Below, in pieces: positions 46,539 to 58,632 of a stretch of DNA of 64,000 nt. Both the position numbers and the translations under genes were made by a program. The notes beneath the pieces are model-generated. The model made no database searches and was not told the DNA's origin. It saw only the letters and a list, made by a program, of their open reading frames with translations. Location: the NCBI RefSeq assembly GCF_030435805.1, contig NC_081291.1, forward strand, positions 12,671,001 to 12,735,000, in the 5' to 3' direction. The stretch is from Mustela lutreola (Eukaryota; Chordata; Mammalia; Carnivora; Mustelidae). The stretch's first letter is position 1, and every line of letters starts with the position of its first letter.

Positions 46539-47486
46539 TCACTGAAGAAAAACTGGCTTCCTATTGATGAGGGCCCCCAAGGCCCCCTTCATGTCACTGT
46601 TGCGTAGACTGTAGATGAAGGGGTTCAGCATGGGAGTGACCACAGTGTACATCACCGCAGCGGCTGTGTCCTTCTGGGCCGTGTGGGAGGACGTGGGGCT
46701 GAAATAAACCCCAATGAGTGTCCCGTAGAACAGGGACACCACAGACAGATGAGAGCCACAGGTGGAGAAAGCCTTCTGCTTGCCTCTCGTGGAGGGGATC
46801 CTCAACACCGTGGCAAAGATGCATGTATAGGAGACCAAGATGCCCACAAAAGGAGTGATAGTGGGTAGGGCACCCATGGTGTACACCATCACATTATTGA
46901 GAAAGGTGTCAGAGCAGGCCAGCTTCAGCAGAGGACTGAGGTCACAGAAGAAATGGGGCACCCTGTTGTGGGTGCAGAATGAGAGGCGAGTCAGTAACAC
47001 TGTGTGGGTCAGAGCATTGCCGAAGGCTGCAGTCCAGGATGCAGCCACCAGGAGGCCACAGAGCTGTGGTGTTACAGACCTGGCATAGTGGAGAGGGTGA
47101 CAGATGGCCACATAGCGGTCATAGGCCATGGCGGTCAGCAGGAAGCTATCGATGCCAGCAAACCAGATGAAGAAGAACATCTGGGTCAGGCAGCCTGCAT
47201 AAGCGATCCCTTTGTGCCCTGACACGTGGTTGGCCAGCATCTTGGGGATGGTGGTGGAGGTGAAGCAGATGTCCACAAAGGCCAAGTTAGCCAGGAAGAA
47301 GTACATGGGGGTGTGGAGTCGGGGGTCAGTGGCGATAGCCAGGATGATGAGCAGGTTCCCCAGTCCCGTGACCAGGTACATAGTCAGGAAGAGTATGAAC
47401 AGCAGCTGCTGTTGCTCGGGGTTCTCTGAGAGCCCCAGGAGCAGGAACTCAGAGACAGGGGTGACATTTGCCCCTTGCATGGCCAT
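46539..47486 (-). CDS. Olfactory receptor, family-1-like, intact (left-arm copy)
   Basis: A 315-codon single-exon class II olfactory receptor GPCR, of the usual length. Residues 7-9 are an NVT sequon, followed by seven hydrophobic helices. [32 protein letters not shown] in helix 6 and [12 protein letters not shown] in helix 7 are all present, so the frame looks functional. The ATG follows a good splice acceptor ('tttctgattgatccag' then g, in gene orientation), typical of receptor genes with a 5' non-coding exon. The product differs from the right-arm copy at three residues: M204, T209 and C222 here against V, I and R there. Resemblance is to families 1 and 7 (OR1F or OR1M kind) from memory; I cannot fix the subfamily. 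Transcription runs outward from the palindrome centre. Confidence 0.93.
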   Translation of the reverse strand: MAMQGANVTPVSEFLLLGLSENPEQQQLLFILFLTMYLVTGLGNLLIILAIATDPRLHTPMYFFLANLAFVDICFTSTTIPKMLANHVSGHKGIAYAGCLTQMFFFIWFAGIDSFLLTAMAYDRYVAICHPLHYARSVTPQLCGLLVAASWTAAFGNALTHTVLLTRLSFCTHNRVPHFFCDLSPLLKLACSDTFLNNVMVYTMGALPTITPFVGILVSYTCIFATVLRIPSTRGKQKAFSTCGSHLSVVSLFYGTLIGVYFSPTSSHTAQKDTAAAVMYTVVTPMLNPFIYSLRNSDMKGALGALINRKPVFLQ

Positions 47487-48371
47487 CCTGGATCAATCAG
47501 AAAGGAAACCTGAGAGTTGTCCAGGGTCCTGATCACGGCCAACCCTTCCACTGCACCCTGATCTCATCCCCTCTCCTTAGTTCAGACGTTCGTGGATTCT
47601 TCCCACTCTTTCCTGTAACAGGACCCCATCCACCCACCTGTTTGCTGCAGCCTTTCAATCAGTGGCACATCATTCATTCTCCACAACCCACCGGCAGGAT
47701 CGGTGCACAGCAGCCAAGCATGCAGACCATTTCTCACCTGCAACCCCTACACCTGTTGCACTTCCTAGTGGAGTCGTGGACCTCTGACAGAGCATCTTCA
47801 GTCTGGCATTCCCCAAGCTGCGGATGAGAATTCTGATATGGTGGCAAACACAGGGACCCCTCCTAACCCTGCAATTCCACCACAGAGGAATTCTAGAAGG
47901 TGCGTGGTGAGGCTTGTTCAGGGAGGTTTGGAACGAGTAGTTCTCATCCATAGTATGGGTGCATACATCCATGGGGACATTCTTACTCGGTGGACATTTG
48001 TATAGTCAGAGGAATGGAGGAATTGTGGAACTGCTCTCACTAGTCCGGAAAAATTTCGAAGCAGGGACAGAAGAAAACCAAAGAAAGTTGTGGGTAGAAT
48101 GATGTTGCTTACGTGAATTTAAAGACAGGCCACACGATTCTGTGGATCGCTCGTGGATACATCCCAGAGAATAAAGTTGCAAATGTGCATGGGAGTGACC
48201 CACATTAGTTGTAGGATGTCCTTATCTCAGGACCAGGGGGAGGAAGGGGGGAGGGAGGGGTGTGACACAGGCATATGGGAGTCAAGGAACGGAGGGGGAA
48301 TGTACAGAGATGTTTACTTCCTAATCTGAACGATGAATACAAGCCAGACTCCAGCGTGAAGTATGATCTAT

Positions 48372-48557
48372 GCTTTTTTTAAAGATAATATTTACTTATT
48401 TGAGAGAGTGTGCAAAGGGAGAGAGATCCTGAGTGCGGGAGGGGCAGAAGCAGATCTGCACAGAGCAATGAGCCCAATACGGGACTCAGTCGCAGGACCC
48501 AAGATCATGACCTGATCTGAAGCAGATACTTAACCGTTGAGCCACTCAGGTGCCCCT
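48372..48557 (-). mobile_element. CAN-SINE shared by both arms (left copy)
   Basis: Old, diverged antisense copy matching 56,029-56,221 on the right. It is present in both arms at the same place and so predates the duplication. The two copies now differ at many bases. Confidence 0.85.
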
Positions 48558-48584
48558 GACCTATGTTCTTTGAAACACCTGCAA

Positions 48585-48640
48585 TACCACACACACGCAA
48601 ACACGCACACACACACACACACGCACACACGCACACACAT
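48585..48640. repeat. (AC)n-rich tract, length-variable between arms
   Basis: Interrupted 'cacacacgca' run. The mirror in the right arm, near 55,972-55,993, is much shorter. Confidence 0.9.
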
Positions 48641-49406
48641 TCCCGCATATCCTTAAGGAACTCAGAGGAGACCGAGGCCCGGGTGGGTGGGTAAGTGAAT
48701 GGTGGATTCCACCTCATTCTCTGCCAGGGTCACTGTGTCCCCTGGGGTCCCACCCCGAGGTTCCAGGCACCCCACCTTTGCTGAACTTACCCTGGGTCCC
48801 ACAGAACCCGTGTCAAGCCCAGCTCAGCATCTACCCCAATCCCATTCTTCCTCTGTGCCCAGGCTGAGTGCTGGCCCCACTGACCACCAGGGAACCTGGG
48901 CCAGAGATGTGGGCGGCAGCTTGGTCTCCTTCCGCCCCCTCAGGAATCCTGATGCTTCTACATGACCTTCCTCTTCTTCCTCTCCTCCCAGTGCCCCACT
49001 GAGTTCTCGTCTTGTCACACTTCACCATCAACACTGCCCCTTCTCTGGGCTCTTTGGGGACGGGCTTCTCCTTCTGACTGAACCTCCATAATGGCCACCG
49101 CCACGCTGAAATGACCTCTCCCTTGCTGAGAAGCCTGCGCTGGCTCCACATGGCCCTGCTGCTAACAGCGAACATTTCTTCCACACCTCCCGTGCACCTG
49201 ACACCACCGCAAGGAGTTTGACTTTGTCTTACTTAACCTGACCTACTGAAGCCTCACTTAACAAGGCTTTGTCTTACTTAACCCTCTAAGAGGGCACTCG
49301 GACCTCCCTTTCTAGGATGAAGCAGCTTGGGGAGGTCAACCAGCTACCCACCTCCCAGTCTCCCTTGTTCCAAAGCTTCTCAGTCTCTCCACTGAGGACC
49401 CAGAGC

Positions 49407-49544
49407 TCGACCCTCTGAGCAGGACTCACACTCGCTGGACACTTCCCGTTTTGTCCTGTTTTCGTTGTACAGACAGGTGACTTGAGCCCAGAGAGGCAGA
49501 GTCACTTCCCGGAGGTCACCCAGCAAGCCTGGCTGGAGACTCCA
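49407..49544 (+). repeat. Nested inverted repeat inside the left arm, unit A
   Basis: These 138 bases pair with the reverse complement of 50,256-50,393 with six mismatches by eye (about 96%). Part of the unit is a MIR core ('aggtgacttgagcccagaga'), but identity extends beyond it, so this is a local inverted duplication and not two independent MIRs. Confidence 0.9.
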
Positions 49545-50064
49545 CAGCCCCCGCCTGCCGTTGACTTGCCCTGTCTGCCTCCGTCTCCCCCACTCACCTG
49601 TGGAACGTGTCCCGTCCGCTGCCAGGACGCCTGGTCAAAGGCGAGCCAGCTTCTGCTGAGAGAGCGCTGTGGGCCACCTGTGATGTAGAGGCAAGTCTTG
49701 GGCCTCACAGGAGGGAGCTGGAGGGCCTGATGGAGCCAAATGTAGCCCTCCATCCCACTCCTCAGGCCCAGTCCCTCGTGTCTTGTTAAGCACCTGCTAA
49801 TTGCTCGCCCCACACTCTGTCCCTGCTGGCCTGCCTCTTTGGGGAGGAGGGAGACCTCAGCATGCCCTGCATTCTTCCCTCCACTGCTGAGCTGGTGGGG
49901 GAGGGCACGGGCTCTGGGCCTCTGGGGGGGGGGGGGGACCTTTGCCGGGGGAGGGGGTGGTGGCTCATGCCCAGCAGATTCCCACAGCTCTGCTGGAGCT
50001 GCCTCACTGCTGGGCCAGGTCCCTGGCTTCCCACCGCTGGAGCCGTGGCCTACTGACCTTTATT

Positions 50065-51180
50065 TCTTCATTAAGGTGAAATTCACGCGACCCAGGATTA
50101 ACTATCTGGAAGTGAACGCTCCTGTGGCATGCAGCACAGTCGTGATTTTGTGCAACTGCCACCTCTGTCTAGTTCCAGGACATTTGAATCCCCCCATCCA
50201 GACGGACTTCGTGTCCCCCTGAGCAGTCACTCCCAGCCCCCTCCACGGCCCCTCCTGGAGTCTCCAGCCAGGCTTGCTGGGTGACCTCCGGGAAGTGACT
50301 CTGCCTCTCTGGGCTCAAGTCACCTGTCTGTACAATGAAAACAAGACACAACGGGAAGTGTTCAGCGAGTATGAGTTCTGCTCAGAGGGTCGACCTCTGG
50401 GGCAACCACCAGGCTGCTTTCTGGCTCTGTGAGTTACTCATTCTGGACATCTCACAGACCCGGGATCCTACACTGTGGGGTCTTTTGTGCCGGGCTTCTC
50501 CCTTAGTGCGGTATTTTCACCGCACACCCTCGGTAGAGCCTGAGTGAGAGCTTCCTTCCTTCCTATGGCCCAGTAGTGCTCCACCAACAGACAGTCCTCG
50601 AATGTTAAGGGAGTGCCATTCCATTGCAAGAACGAATCACGCTTTGTGTATCCAGTCACCACGGTCGTTTGGGGGATTGCGACCTCTGGGCTGTTGGCCA
50701 GAGTGCTGCCGTGAACGTCTGTGCACTGGCATCTCCTCGCTCCCTGTTGTTACTCGGTGGGGAATGTCCCGATGTGCAGATCGGCTGAGCCATCCAGTAG
50801 GTCTAGGTTTAACCTTCTGAGGAACCGCCAAACCGTTTTCCACAGAGGCTCCCCCATTTTGTGCCTGGCAGGGCACAAGGTCTCGATCTCCCCACATCTC
50901 ACCAAGCCTCGTCCGTCCTTCTTAGGAGCGGCGTGAAGCCTTACCTCCTCATGGTCTGACTTGCATCTCCTCTCATGAGGAATCAAGTTGAACATCTGTT
51001 CATGCTCTGAATACCTTTGAGCTTCCACATCTACTGGTAAAACATATTTGGGCACACACTCCCGCTATAGGAGCATTTCTTTAAAAACTAAGTATTGCAC
51101 CACCATGGAATGCTATGAGCATTGTGAAACACTCCTCCCAAACTGAAGATAAAAAGGGAAGCTCTTGGGATGAAATAAAC
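50065..51180 (-). mobile_element. Old L1 3' remnants in the left arm
   Basis: 'aaggtgaaattcacgcgacc' and later 'aacatctgttcatgctctga' belong to antisense L1M-like 3' sequence, interrupted by unit B. The mirror is 53,430-54,545. The short frames here are repeat-derived and appear identically in both arms. Confidence 0.5.
50256..50393 (-). repeat. Nested inverted repeat inside the left arm, unit B
   Basis: Partner of unit A, separated from it by 711 bases. The same pair is mirrored in the right arm at 54,217-54,354 and 55,064-55,201, giving four copies in the window. Confidence 0.9.
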
Positions 51181-51285
51181 TCTTGGTTACTTCAAATAAC
51201 CCTGACGGGAACCCTGACGATAGCTCATACTTAAGGTACCCTGGGCCAAGTTCATGGCTAAGGGTATGGAAAGAAACTCTTATTA

Positions 51286-51516
51286 GGAGGTATCCAGGTG
51301 GTTGAGCCTGTTGAGCGCCAGACGCTCGGTTTTTTCTGAGGTCCTGATCTCAGGGTCTTCGGAGGCAGGTCTGCACTGGGGTCCGTGGCTCAGTGGGGGG
51401 TCTGCTTCCAGAGTCTCTCCCTCTGCCCCTCCCCTAACTAGTGTCAGCTCTGTGTGTATGTGTGTGTGTGTGTCTCCCTCTCTCCAAAATAAATAAATAA
51501 ATCTTTTAGAAAAGAA
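51286..51516 (+). mobile_element. CAN-SINE shared by both arms (left copy)
   Basis: 'aggtatccaggtggttgagc' through the (TG)n and 'aataaataaataaatctttt'. It pairs with 52,873-53,103 and therefore predates the duplication or was copied with it. Confidence 0.85.
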
Positions 51517-51719
51517 AAAAAAAACACCCTTATCATGTGGGCTTTTTTTGACAATTGAAAAATGTTTGACTATTTCCAATCACAACTGATTTCTTTGTCA
51601 TTGCCTTTCCCCTCACAATGGGGCTGACACAGAGTTCATTTTAGGGGCGGAAGTGACGCCAGCAGCATTCTCTGGTTGGCAGTGGGGTCTTCGTGCAGTC
51701 TTTCATGCCACAGTCTCAT

Positions 51720-52669
51720 ATTTGATGATTGGTGGTGGATATAAAATGGTTAAACGACCTGTAAATGTACTCCTTCTGATCCACGAAGTTGCATTAATGC
51801 ACGTCAAAATAGGGTGAGAGCTTAGGAGTCCATCTGGTGAAATAGAAAATATTAACAAAGTACACTTCCCTTTTAACTTTTAAACCGTTTTTATTTCTAA
51901 ATAATCTTAGACTCACATAAAAGTCGCACATAGATGAAGAGGTCTTGTACAGCCTTCAGTCAGCTTCCTCCAACGAAACCATTTTATAATGATATAATTA
52001 TATATTAAAATATATTAAAAATAATTATATATTACATTAAATAAATATATATATAATTATAGATTTGTATATATTTAATACCATATAATTATGGTACATT
52101 TATAAAAACCAGGACATTGACAGTGCTACAATTCTATTAACTAAATACCTTTTTTGGGGGGGAATTCATCAGTTTTTTATATGCACTCAATAGTCTTGAA
52201 ACATTTTATGAAATTGTGAAGATTCATGTAATTACTACCACAGTCAGGACACAGAACTGTTCTATCCGCCCAAAGAAACCGCTGTGCCTCACTTTTATAG
52301 TCAACGCCCCCTCCCTAACCCTTGGCAACATACGCTGGTCAATATAACTCCCCAAATTCTGACATTTCAAGACAGTCACGCATAGAAATACAGTACGCGA
52401 CCTTCTGATATTGGCTTCTTTTATTTAGCATAATTCCCTTGAGAACCATCCTGTATCAGTAGTCTATTCCTGGGGTGCCTGGGGGGCTCAGTCCATTAAG
52501 TGTCTGCCTTTGGCTTGGGTCACTATCCCAGAATCCCAAGATCCAGTCCGGCCTGGGGCTCCCAGTTCAATGGGGAGCCTGCTTCTCCCTCTGCCTGCTG
52601 CTCCCCCTGCTTGTGCACGTGTGCTCTCAACTCTCTCAAATAAATTAATAAATATAATCTTTCTTAAAA
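51720..52669. other. Palindrome spacer, 950 bp
   Basis: Unpaired centre of the inverted duplication. It holds AT-rich sequence (about 51,985-52,090), an antisense old-L1 piece (about 52,180-52,465) and one CAN-SINE touching the right arm. No gene. Confidence 0.9.
52473..52668 (+). mobile_element. CAN-SINE at the right-arm boundary
   Basis: Plus copy starting 'tggggtgcctggggggctca'; its tail 'ataatctttcttaaaa' ends directly against the first arm base. I see no target-site duplication, which fits a rearrangement breakpoint in or at the SINE. Confidence 0.85.
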
Positions 52670-52872
52670 ATGAGACTGTGGCATGAAAGACTGCACGAAG
52701 ACCCCACTGCCAACCAGAGAATGCTGCTGGCGTCACTTCCGCCCCTAAAATGAACTCTGTGTCAGCCCCATTGTGAGGGGAAAGGCAATGACAAAGAAAT
52801 CAGTTGTGATTGGAAATAGTCAAACATTTTTCAATTGTCAAAAAAAGCCCACATGATAAGGGTGTTTTTTTT

Positions 52873-53103
52873 TTCTTTTCTAAAAGATTTATTTATTTAT
52901 TTTGGAGAGAGGGAGACACACACACACACATACACACAGAGCTGACACTAGTTAGGGGAGGGGCAGAGGGAGAGACTCTGGAAGCAGACCCCCCACTGAG
53001 CCACGGACCCCAGTGCAGACCTGCCTCCGAAGACCCTGAGATCAGGACCTCAGAAAAAACCGAGCGTCTGGCGCTCAACAGGCTCAACCACCTGGATACC
53101 TCC
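52873..53103 (-). mobile_element. CAN-SINE shared by both arms (right copy)
   Basis: Mirror of 51,286-51,516, identical over nearly all its length. Confidence 0.85.
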
Positions 53104-53306
53104 TAATAAGAGTTTCTTTCCATACCCTTAGCCATGAACTTGGCCCAGGGTACCTTAAGTATGAGCTATCGTCAGGGTTCCCGTCAGGGTTATTTGAAGT
53201 AACCAAGAGTTTATTTCATCCCAAGAGCTTCCCTTTTTATCTTCAGTTTGGGAGGAGTGTTTCACAATGCTCATAGCATTCCATGGTGGTGCAATACTTA
53301 GTTTTT

Positions 53307-53512
53307 TTTTTTTTTTTTTTTTTTTTTAGATTTTTTTATTTATTTACTTGAGAGAGAGACAGTGAGAGAGAGCATGAACGAGGAGAAGGTCAGAGAGAGA
53401 AGCAGACTCCCCATGGAGTTAGGAGTCTGATGCAGGACTCGATCCCGGGACTCCAGGATCATGACCTGAGCCGAAGGCAGTCGTCCAACCAACTGAGCCA
53501 CCCAGGCGTCCC
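53307..53512 (-). mobile_element. CAN-SINE private to the right arm
   Basis: Antisense copy with a T run of about 27 bases, flanked by 'caatacttagttttt' at 53,292 and 53,513. The left arm has one unbroken target at about 51,083-51,097, so this insertion came after the duplication. Confidence 0.96.
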
Positions 53513-54216
53513 CAATACTTAGTTTTTAAAGAAATGCTCCTATAGCGGGAGTGTGTGCCCAAATATGTTTTACCAGTAGATGTGGAAGCTCAAAGGTATT
53601 CAGAGCATGAACAGATGTTCAACTTGATTCCTCATGAGAGGAGATGCAAGTCAGACCATGAGGAGGTAAGGCTTCACGCCGCTCCTAAGAAGGACGGACG
53701 AGGCTTGGTGAGATGTGGGGAGATCGAGACCTTGTGCCCTGCCAGGCACAAAATGGGGGAGCCTCTGTGGAAAACGGTTTGGCGGTTCCTCAGAAGGTTA
53801 AACCTAGACCTACTGGATGGCTCAGCCGATCTGCACATCGGGACATTCCCCACCGAGTAACAACAGGGAGCGAGGAGATGCCAGTGCACAGACGTTCACG
53901 GCAGCACTCTGGCCAACAGCCCAGAGGTCGCAATCCCCCAAACGACCGTGGTGACTGGATACACAAAGCGTGGTTCGTTCTTGCAATGGAATGGCACTCC
54001 CTTAACATTCGAGGACTGTCTGTTGGTGGAGCACTACTGGGCCATAGGAAGGAAGGAAGCTCTCACTCAGGCTCTACCGAGGGTGTGCGGTGAAAATACC
54101 GCGCTAAGGGAGAAGCCCGGCACAAAAGGCCCCACAGTGTAGGATCCCGGGTCTGTGAGATGTCCAGAATGAGTAACCCACAGAGCCAGAAAGCAGCCTG
54201 GTGGTTGCCCCAGAGG

Positions 54217-54354
54217 TCGACCCTCTGAGCAGAACTCATACTCGCTGAACACTTCCCGTTGTGTCTTGTTTTCATTGTACAGACAGGTGACTTGAGCCCA
54301 GAGAGGCAGAGTCACTTCCCGGAGGTCACCCAGCAAGCCTGGCTGGAGACTCCA
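54217..54354 (+). repeat. Nested inverted repeat, unit B mirror
   Basis: Right-arm counterpart of 50,256-50,393; it pairs in inverse with 55,064-55,201. Confidence 0.88.
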
Positions 54355-55063
54355 GGAGGGGCCGTGGAGGGGGCTGGGAGTGACTGCTCAGGGGGACACG
54401 AAGTCCGTCTGGATGGGGGGATTCAAATGTCCTGGAACTAGACAGAGGTGGCAGTTGCACAAAATCACGACTGTGCTGCATGCCACAGGAGCGTTCACTT
54501 CCAGATAGTTAATCCTGGGTCGCGTGAATTTCACCTTAATGAAGAAATAAAGGTCAGTAGGCCACGGCTCCAGCGGTGGGAAGCCAGGGACCTGGCCCAG
54601 CAGTGAGGCAGCTCCAGCAGAGCTGTGGGAATCTGCTGGGCATGAGCCACCACCCCCTCCCCCGGCAAAGGTCCCCCCCCCCCCAGAGGCCCAGAGCCCG
54701 TGCCCTCCCCCACCAGCTCAGCAGTGGAGGGAAGAATGCAGGGCATGCTGAGGTCTCCCTCCTCCCCAAAGAGGCAGGCCAGCAGGGACAGAGTGTGGGG
54801 CGAGCAATTAGCAGGTGCTTAACAAGACACGAGGGACTGGGCCTGAGGAGTGGGATGGAGGGCTACATTTGGCTCCATCAGGCCCTCCAGCTCCCTCCTG
54901 TGAGGCCCAAGACTTGCCTCTACATCACAGGTGGCCCACAGCGCTCTCTCAGCAGAAGCTGGCTCGCCTTTGACCAGGCGTCCTGGCAGCGGACGGGACA
55001 CGTTCCACAGGTGAGTGGGGGAGACGGAGGCAGACAGGGCAAGTCAACGGCAGGCGGGGGCTG

Positions 55064-55201
55064 TGGAGTCTCCAGCCAGGCTTGCTGGGTGACCTCCGGG
55101 AAGTGACTCTGCCTCTCTGGGCTCAAGTCACCTGTCTGTACAACGAAAACAGGACAAAACGGGAAGTGTCCAGCGAGTGTGAGTCCTGCTCAGAGGGTCG
55201 A
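55064..55201 (-). repeat. Nested inverted repeat, unit A mirror
   Basis: Right-arm counterpart of 49,407-49,544. The 176-codon open frame just before it (54,576-55,106) is also open in shorter form on the left, but its GC-rich content has no domain. Confidence 0.88.
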
Positions 55202-56028
55202 GCTCTGGGTCCTCAGTGGAGAGACTGAGAAGCTTTGGAACAAGGGAGACTGGGAGGTGGGTAGCTGGTTGACCTCCCCAAGCTGCTTCATCCTAGAAAG
55301 GGAGGTCCGAGTGCCCTCTTAGAGGGTTAAGTAAGACAAAGCCTTGTTAAGTGAGGCTTCAGTAGGTCAGGTTAAGTAAGACAAAGTCAAACTCCTTGCG
55401 GTGGTGTCAGGTGCACGGGAGGTGTGGAAGAAATGTTCGCTGTTAGCAGCAGGGCCATGTGGAGCCAGCGCAGGCTTCTCAGCAAGGGAGAGGTCATTTC
55501 AGCGTGGCGGTGGCCATTATGGAGGTTCAGTCAGAAGGAGAAGCCCGTCCCCAAAGAGCCCAGAGAAGGGGCAGTGTTGATGGTGAAGTGTGACAAGACG
55601 AGAACTCAGTGGGGCACTGGGAGGAGAGGAAGAAGAGGAAGGTCATGTAGAAGCATCAGGATTCCTGAGGGGGCGGAAGGAGACCAGGCTGCCGCCCGCA
55701 TCTCTGGCCCAGGTTCCCTGGTGGTCAGTGGGGCCAGCACTCAGCCTGGGCACAGAGGAAGAATGGGATTGGGGTAGACGCTGAGCTGGGCTTGACACGG
55801 GTTCTGTGGGACCCAGGGTAAGTTCAGCAAAGGTGGGGTGCCTGGAACCTTGGGGTGGGACCCCAGGGGACACAGTGACCTTGGTAGAGAATGAGGTGGA
55901 ATCCACCATTCGCTTACCCACCCACCCAGGCCTCGGCCTCCTCTGAGTTCCTTAAGGATATGCGGGGATGTCTGTGCGTGTGTGTGTGTGTGTGATATTG
56001 CAGTTGTTTCAAAGAACATATATTGGGT

Positions 56029-56221
56029 TATCTGGGTGGCTCACTTGGTTAAGCATTTGCTTCCGCTCAGGTCTTGATCTCAGGTCCTGGAATTGAGCCC
56101 CGTGTTAGGCTCCTTCTTCAGTGCAGATTTGCTTCTGCCCCTCCCGCACTCAGGATCTCTCTCCCTTTGCACACTCTCTCAAATAAATAAATGTGCTTTA
56201 AAAAAAAAAAAAAAAAAAAAA
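56029..56221 (+). mobile_element. CAN-SINE shared by both arms (right copy)
   Basis: Mirror of 48,372-48,557, with a longer A tail of about 22 bases and many substitutions relative to the left copy. Confidence 0.85.
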
Positions 56222-57159
56222 GCATAGATCATACTTCACGCTGGAGTCTGGCTTGTATTCATCGTTCAGATTAGGAAGTAAACATCTCTGTACATTCCCC
56301 CTCCGTTCCTCGACTCCCATATGCCTGTGTCACACCCCTCCCTCCCCCCTTCCTCCCCCTGGTCCTGAGGTAAGGACATCCTACAACTAATGTGGGTCAA
56401 TCCCATGCACATTTGCAACTTTCCTCTCCGAGATGTATCCACAAGCGATCCACAGAATCGTGTGACCTGGCTTTAAATTTCACATGAGCAATGTAATTCT
56501 ACCCACATCCTTCTGTGGTTTTCTTCTGTCCCTGCTTCGAGATTTCTCCGGACTAGTGAGAGCAGTTCCACGATTCCTTCATTCCTCTGACTATATAAAT
56601 GTCCACCGGTTAAAAGTGTCCCAAAGGATGTATGCACCTCTACTGTGGATGAGCACTACTCGTTCCAAACCTCCCTGAACAAGTCTCACTATGCACCTTC
56701 TAGAGAATTCCTCTGTGATGGAATTGCAGGGTTAGGAGGGGTCCCTGTGTTTGCCATCATCTCAGAATTCTCATCCACAGCTTGGGGAATGCAGACTTAA
56801 GATGCTCCGTCAGTGGTGCACGACTCCACTACCACGTGCAACAGGGCACTACGTTGACTTCCTGGGCAGGGGAGGAGAGAGACGAAGCAGCAGGCATAGG
56901 GTTCCAGGGAGGAAGATCTTCCTCAGTTTCAGAGAACACAGTCCTGAGGAAACAGCAGCCACCGTGGGTTGAGCTTCGGAGGAGGAGGAAGGATCTGTGG
57001 TGGGTCTTGAATCTGGAAAGGGCTCCTGAAGCTCGAGGCAGAGAAAAGAGGAAGTCCTTGAGGAAGGGCCAAGCTTGGACCCATCCTTGTGGCTGGGGAA
57101 CCATGACAAGAGTAGAAACTGGGGAGGTCAGCAGGGGCTAGACTTTATAAGATTTGTGT

Positions 57160-57610
57160 TTTGCTTGGTTTGAGATTCCGCACGTAAGTGATTACCAAGC
57201 TGTGTTTGTCTTTTTCCATCTGGCTTACCTTACTTAGCACAAGACCCTCAAGACCCTTCTGTGTTACCTCCAATGGCAGGATTTCCTTCTTCTCCATGGC
57301 GGAATGATATTCCAATCATGTATATGCCACATTTTCTTGATCCTTCATCCACTGACAGATACTTGGGTTGTTTCCAGAACTCAGCTGCCGTGAATAATGC
57401 AGCGAGGAATGTAGGGTTGCAGATAGCTCTCAGACATTCTGCTTTCATTTCCTTTTTCATTTTTTGAGAACTCTCCATATTGTTTTCCATAGTGGCGGCA
57501 CCAGGATTTGGAGTTGTCCTCTACATATAATGGAGAGAAGGGTGCTCTGTGAAGGACAGGATCTAGTTGACTTCTATAAACATTTCCTTTTGTCTGCTTC
57601 ATGAAGATGT
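57160..57610 (-). mobile_element. Old L1 3' fragment, antisense
   Basis: 'ccatctggcttaccttactt', 'tccaatggcaggatttcctt' and 'tgaataatgcagcgaggaat' are antisense L1M-like words. Confidence 0.65.
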
Positions 57611-58451
57611 TATTTTAGGGGCTGGAAGTGGAAAATGGAGCCGTGTGGCTATCTGGGAAGAAGAATGAAGAATGTTCTAAGCGGAGGGAACACAGTGCAA
57701 AGGCCCCGAGGCAGGAGCATGCCTGGCTTGTTCAGGGACTGTCAATGACACCAGAATGAGTGCAATGGAGAGTAGGAGGTGAGATCAGAGATGAGGAGGA
57801 AAAGATGGAGAGAGCGTTAGCTCAAGGTGATGGCCCTTAGGTCACATGCAACTTCAAAAAAATCAAGATTTTCTCTTAACATCAATACTGTTGTTTGAGG
57901 TGCTAAAGTTCTCTCTTGCCTTCTACTGAGCAAACTGTTTTTTTTTAAACAAACAATTTTACTGAATGCAAAGTCCTAGTTCTCCTAGTCCCATCTGAGA
58001 ATATTATATATTTGACATCTCTCCACCCATTGAAGCTCTAGCAATGATTTAATTGTCCTATTTATTTGAAGAGCTTGATTTTATTAATATTTGTCCCACA
58101 GAGCTTCACAGATAGACTCTGATCAATTTTTAGGATTTGATAAATGGATGTATTTTTACTCTTGTCATCAAATAACGGTTTCATTTTCATGAGATTTAGT
58201 CCTGGACCCCCAAATAATCTCCCGGCCCCCGCACCTGGGGATTGATACTTATTTTGTTGGATTTCAGGTAGCATCCCATGTTTCTTCATTCCTGTAATAT
58301 CTCACACTTCTGTCTCAGTGGGAGTTTTTTTCACTTATTTTCGTGTGTTCAGTTCTTTTTATATATCAAATTATCATCAACTTTAATAACCCAACTATTC
58401 CTTTCTCGTAAAACTAGATAAGGTGTTGATGTCCCTATTAGAATTGCATTA

Positions 58452-58632
58452 ATTTAATTTATTTATTTGAGAGAGAGAGATTGAGCATGCATAGGGGGAG
58501 AAGTGCAGAGAGAGAGGGAGAAACAGGCTCCCCACTGAGCAGGGAGCCCAACAGGGGTTTGATCCAAGGACCCAAGATCATGACCTGAGCCAAGGTCAGA
58601 CGCTCAACTGACTGAGCCACCCACGTGCCCCT
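58452..58632 (-). mobile_element. CAN-SINE in the right-arm-only segment
   Basis: Antisense, moderately old; 'tagaattgcatt' and 'tagaattgtatt' flank it as the target-site duplication. Confidence 0.9.

Larger units (their letters stand above)
44311..51719 (+). repeat. Left arm of a large inverted duplication
   Basis: Each segment pairs with the reverse complement of 52,670-64,000. Anchors: 51,719 pairs with 52,670; 51,283-51,579 with 52,810-53,106; 49,502 with 55,106; and 46,539-47,486 with 61,094-62,041. The left end of 44,311 is only where the partner leaves the window. The arm probably continues outward. Confidence 0.97.

Noticed and set aside
54576-55106. 176-codon plus-strand open frame in the right arm
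   Set aside because: GC-rich with no domain. In the otherwise nearly identical left arm it is split by a change in a G run, and its end lies in MIR-derived sequence.
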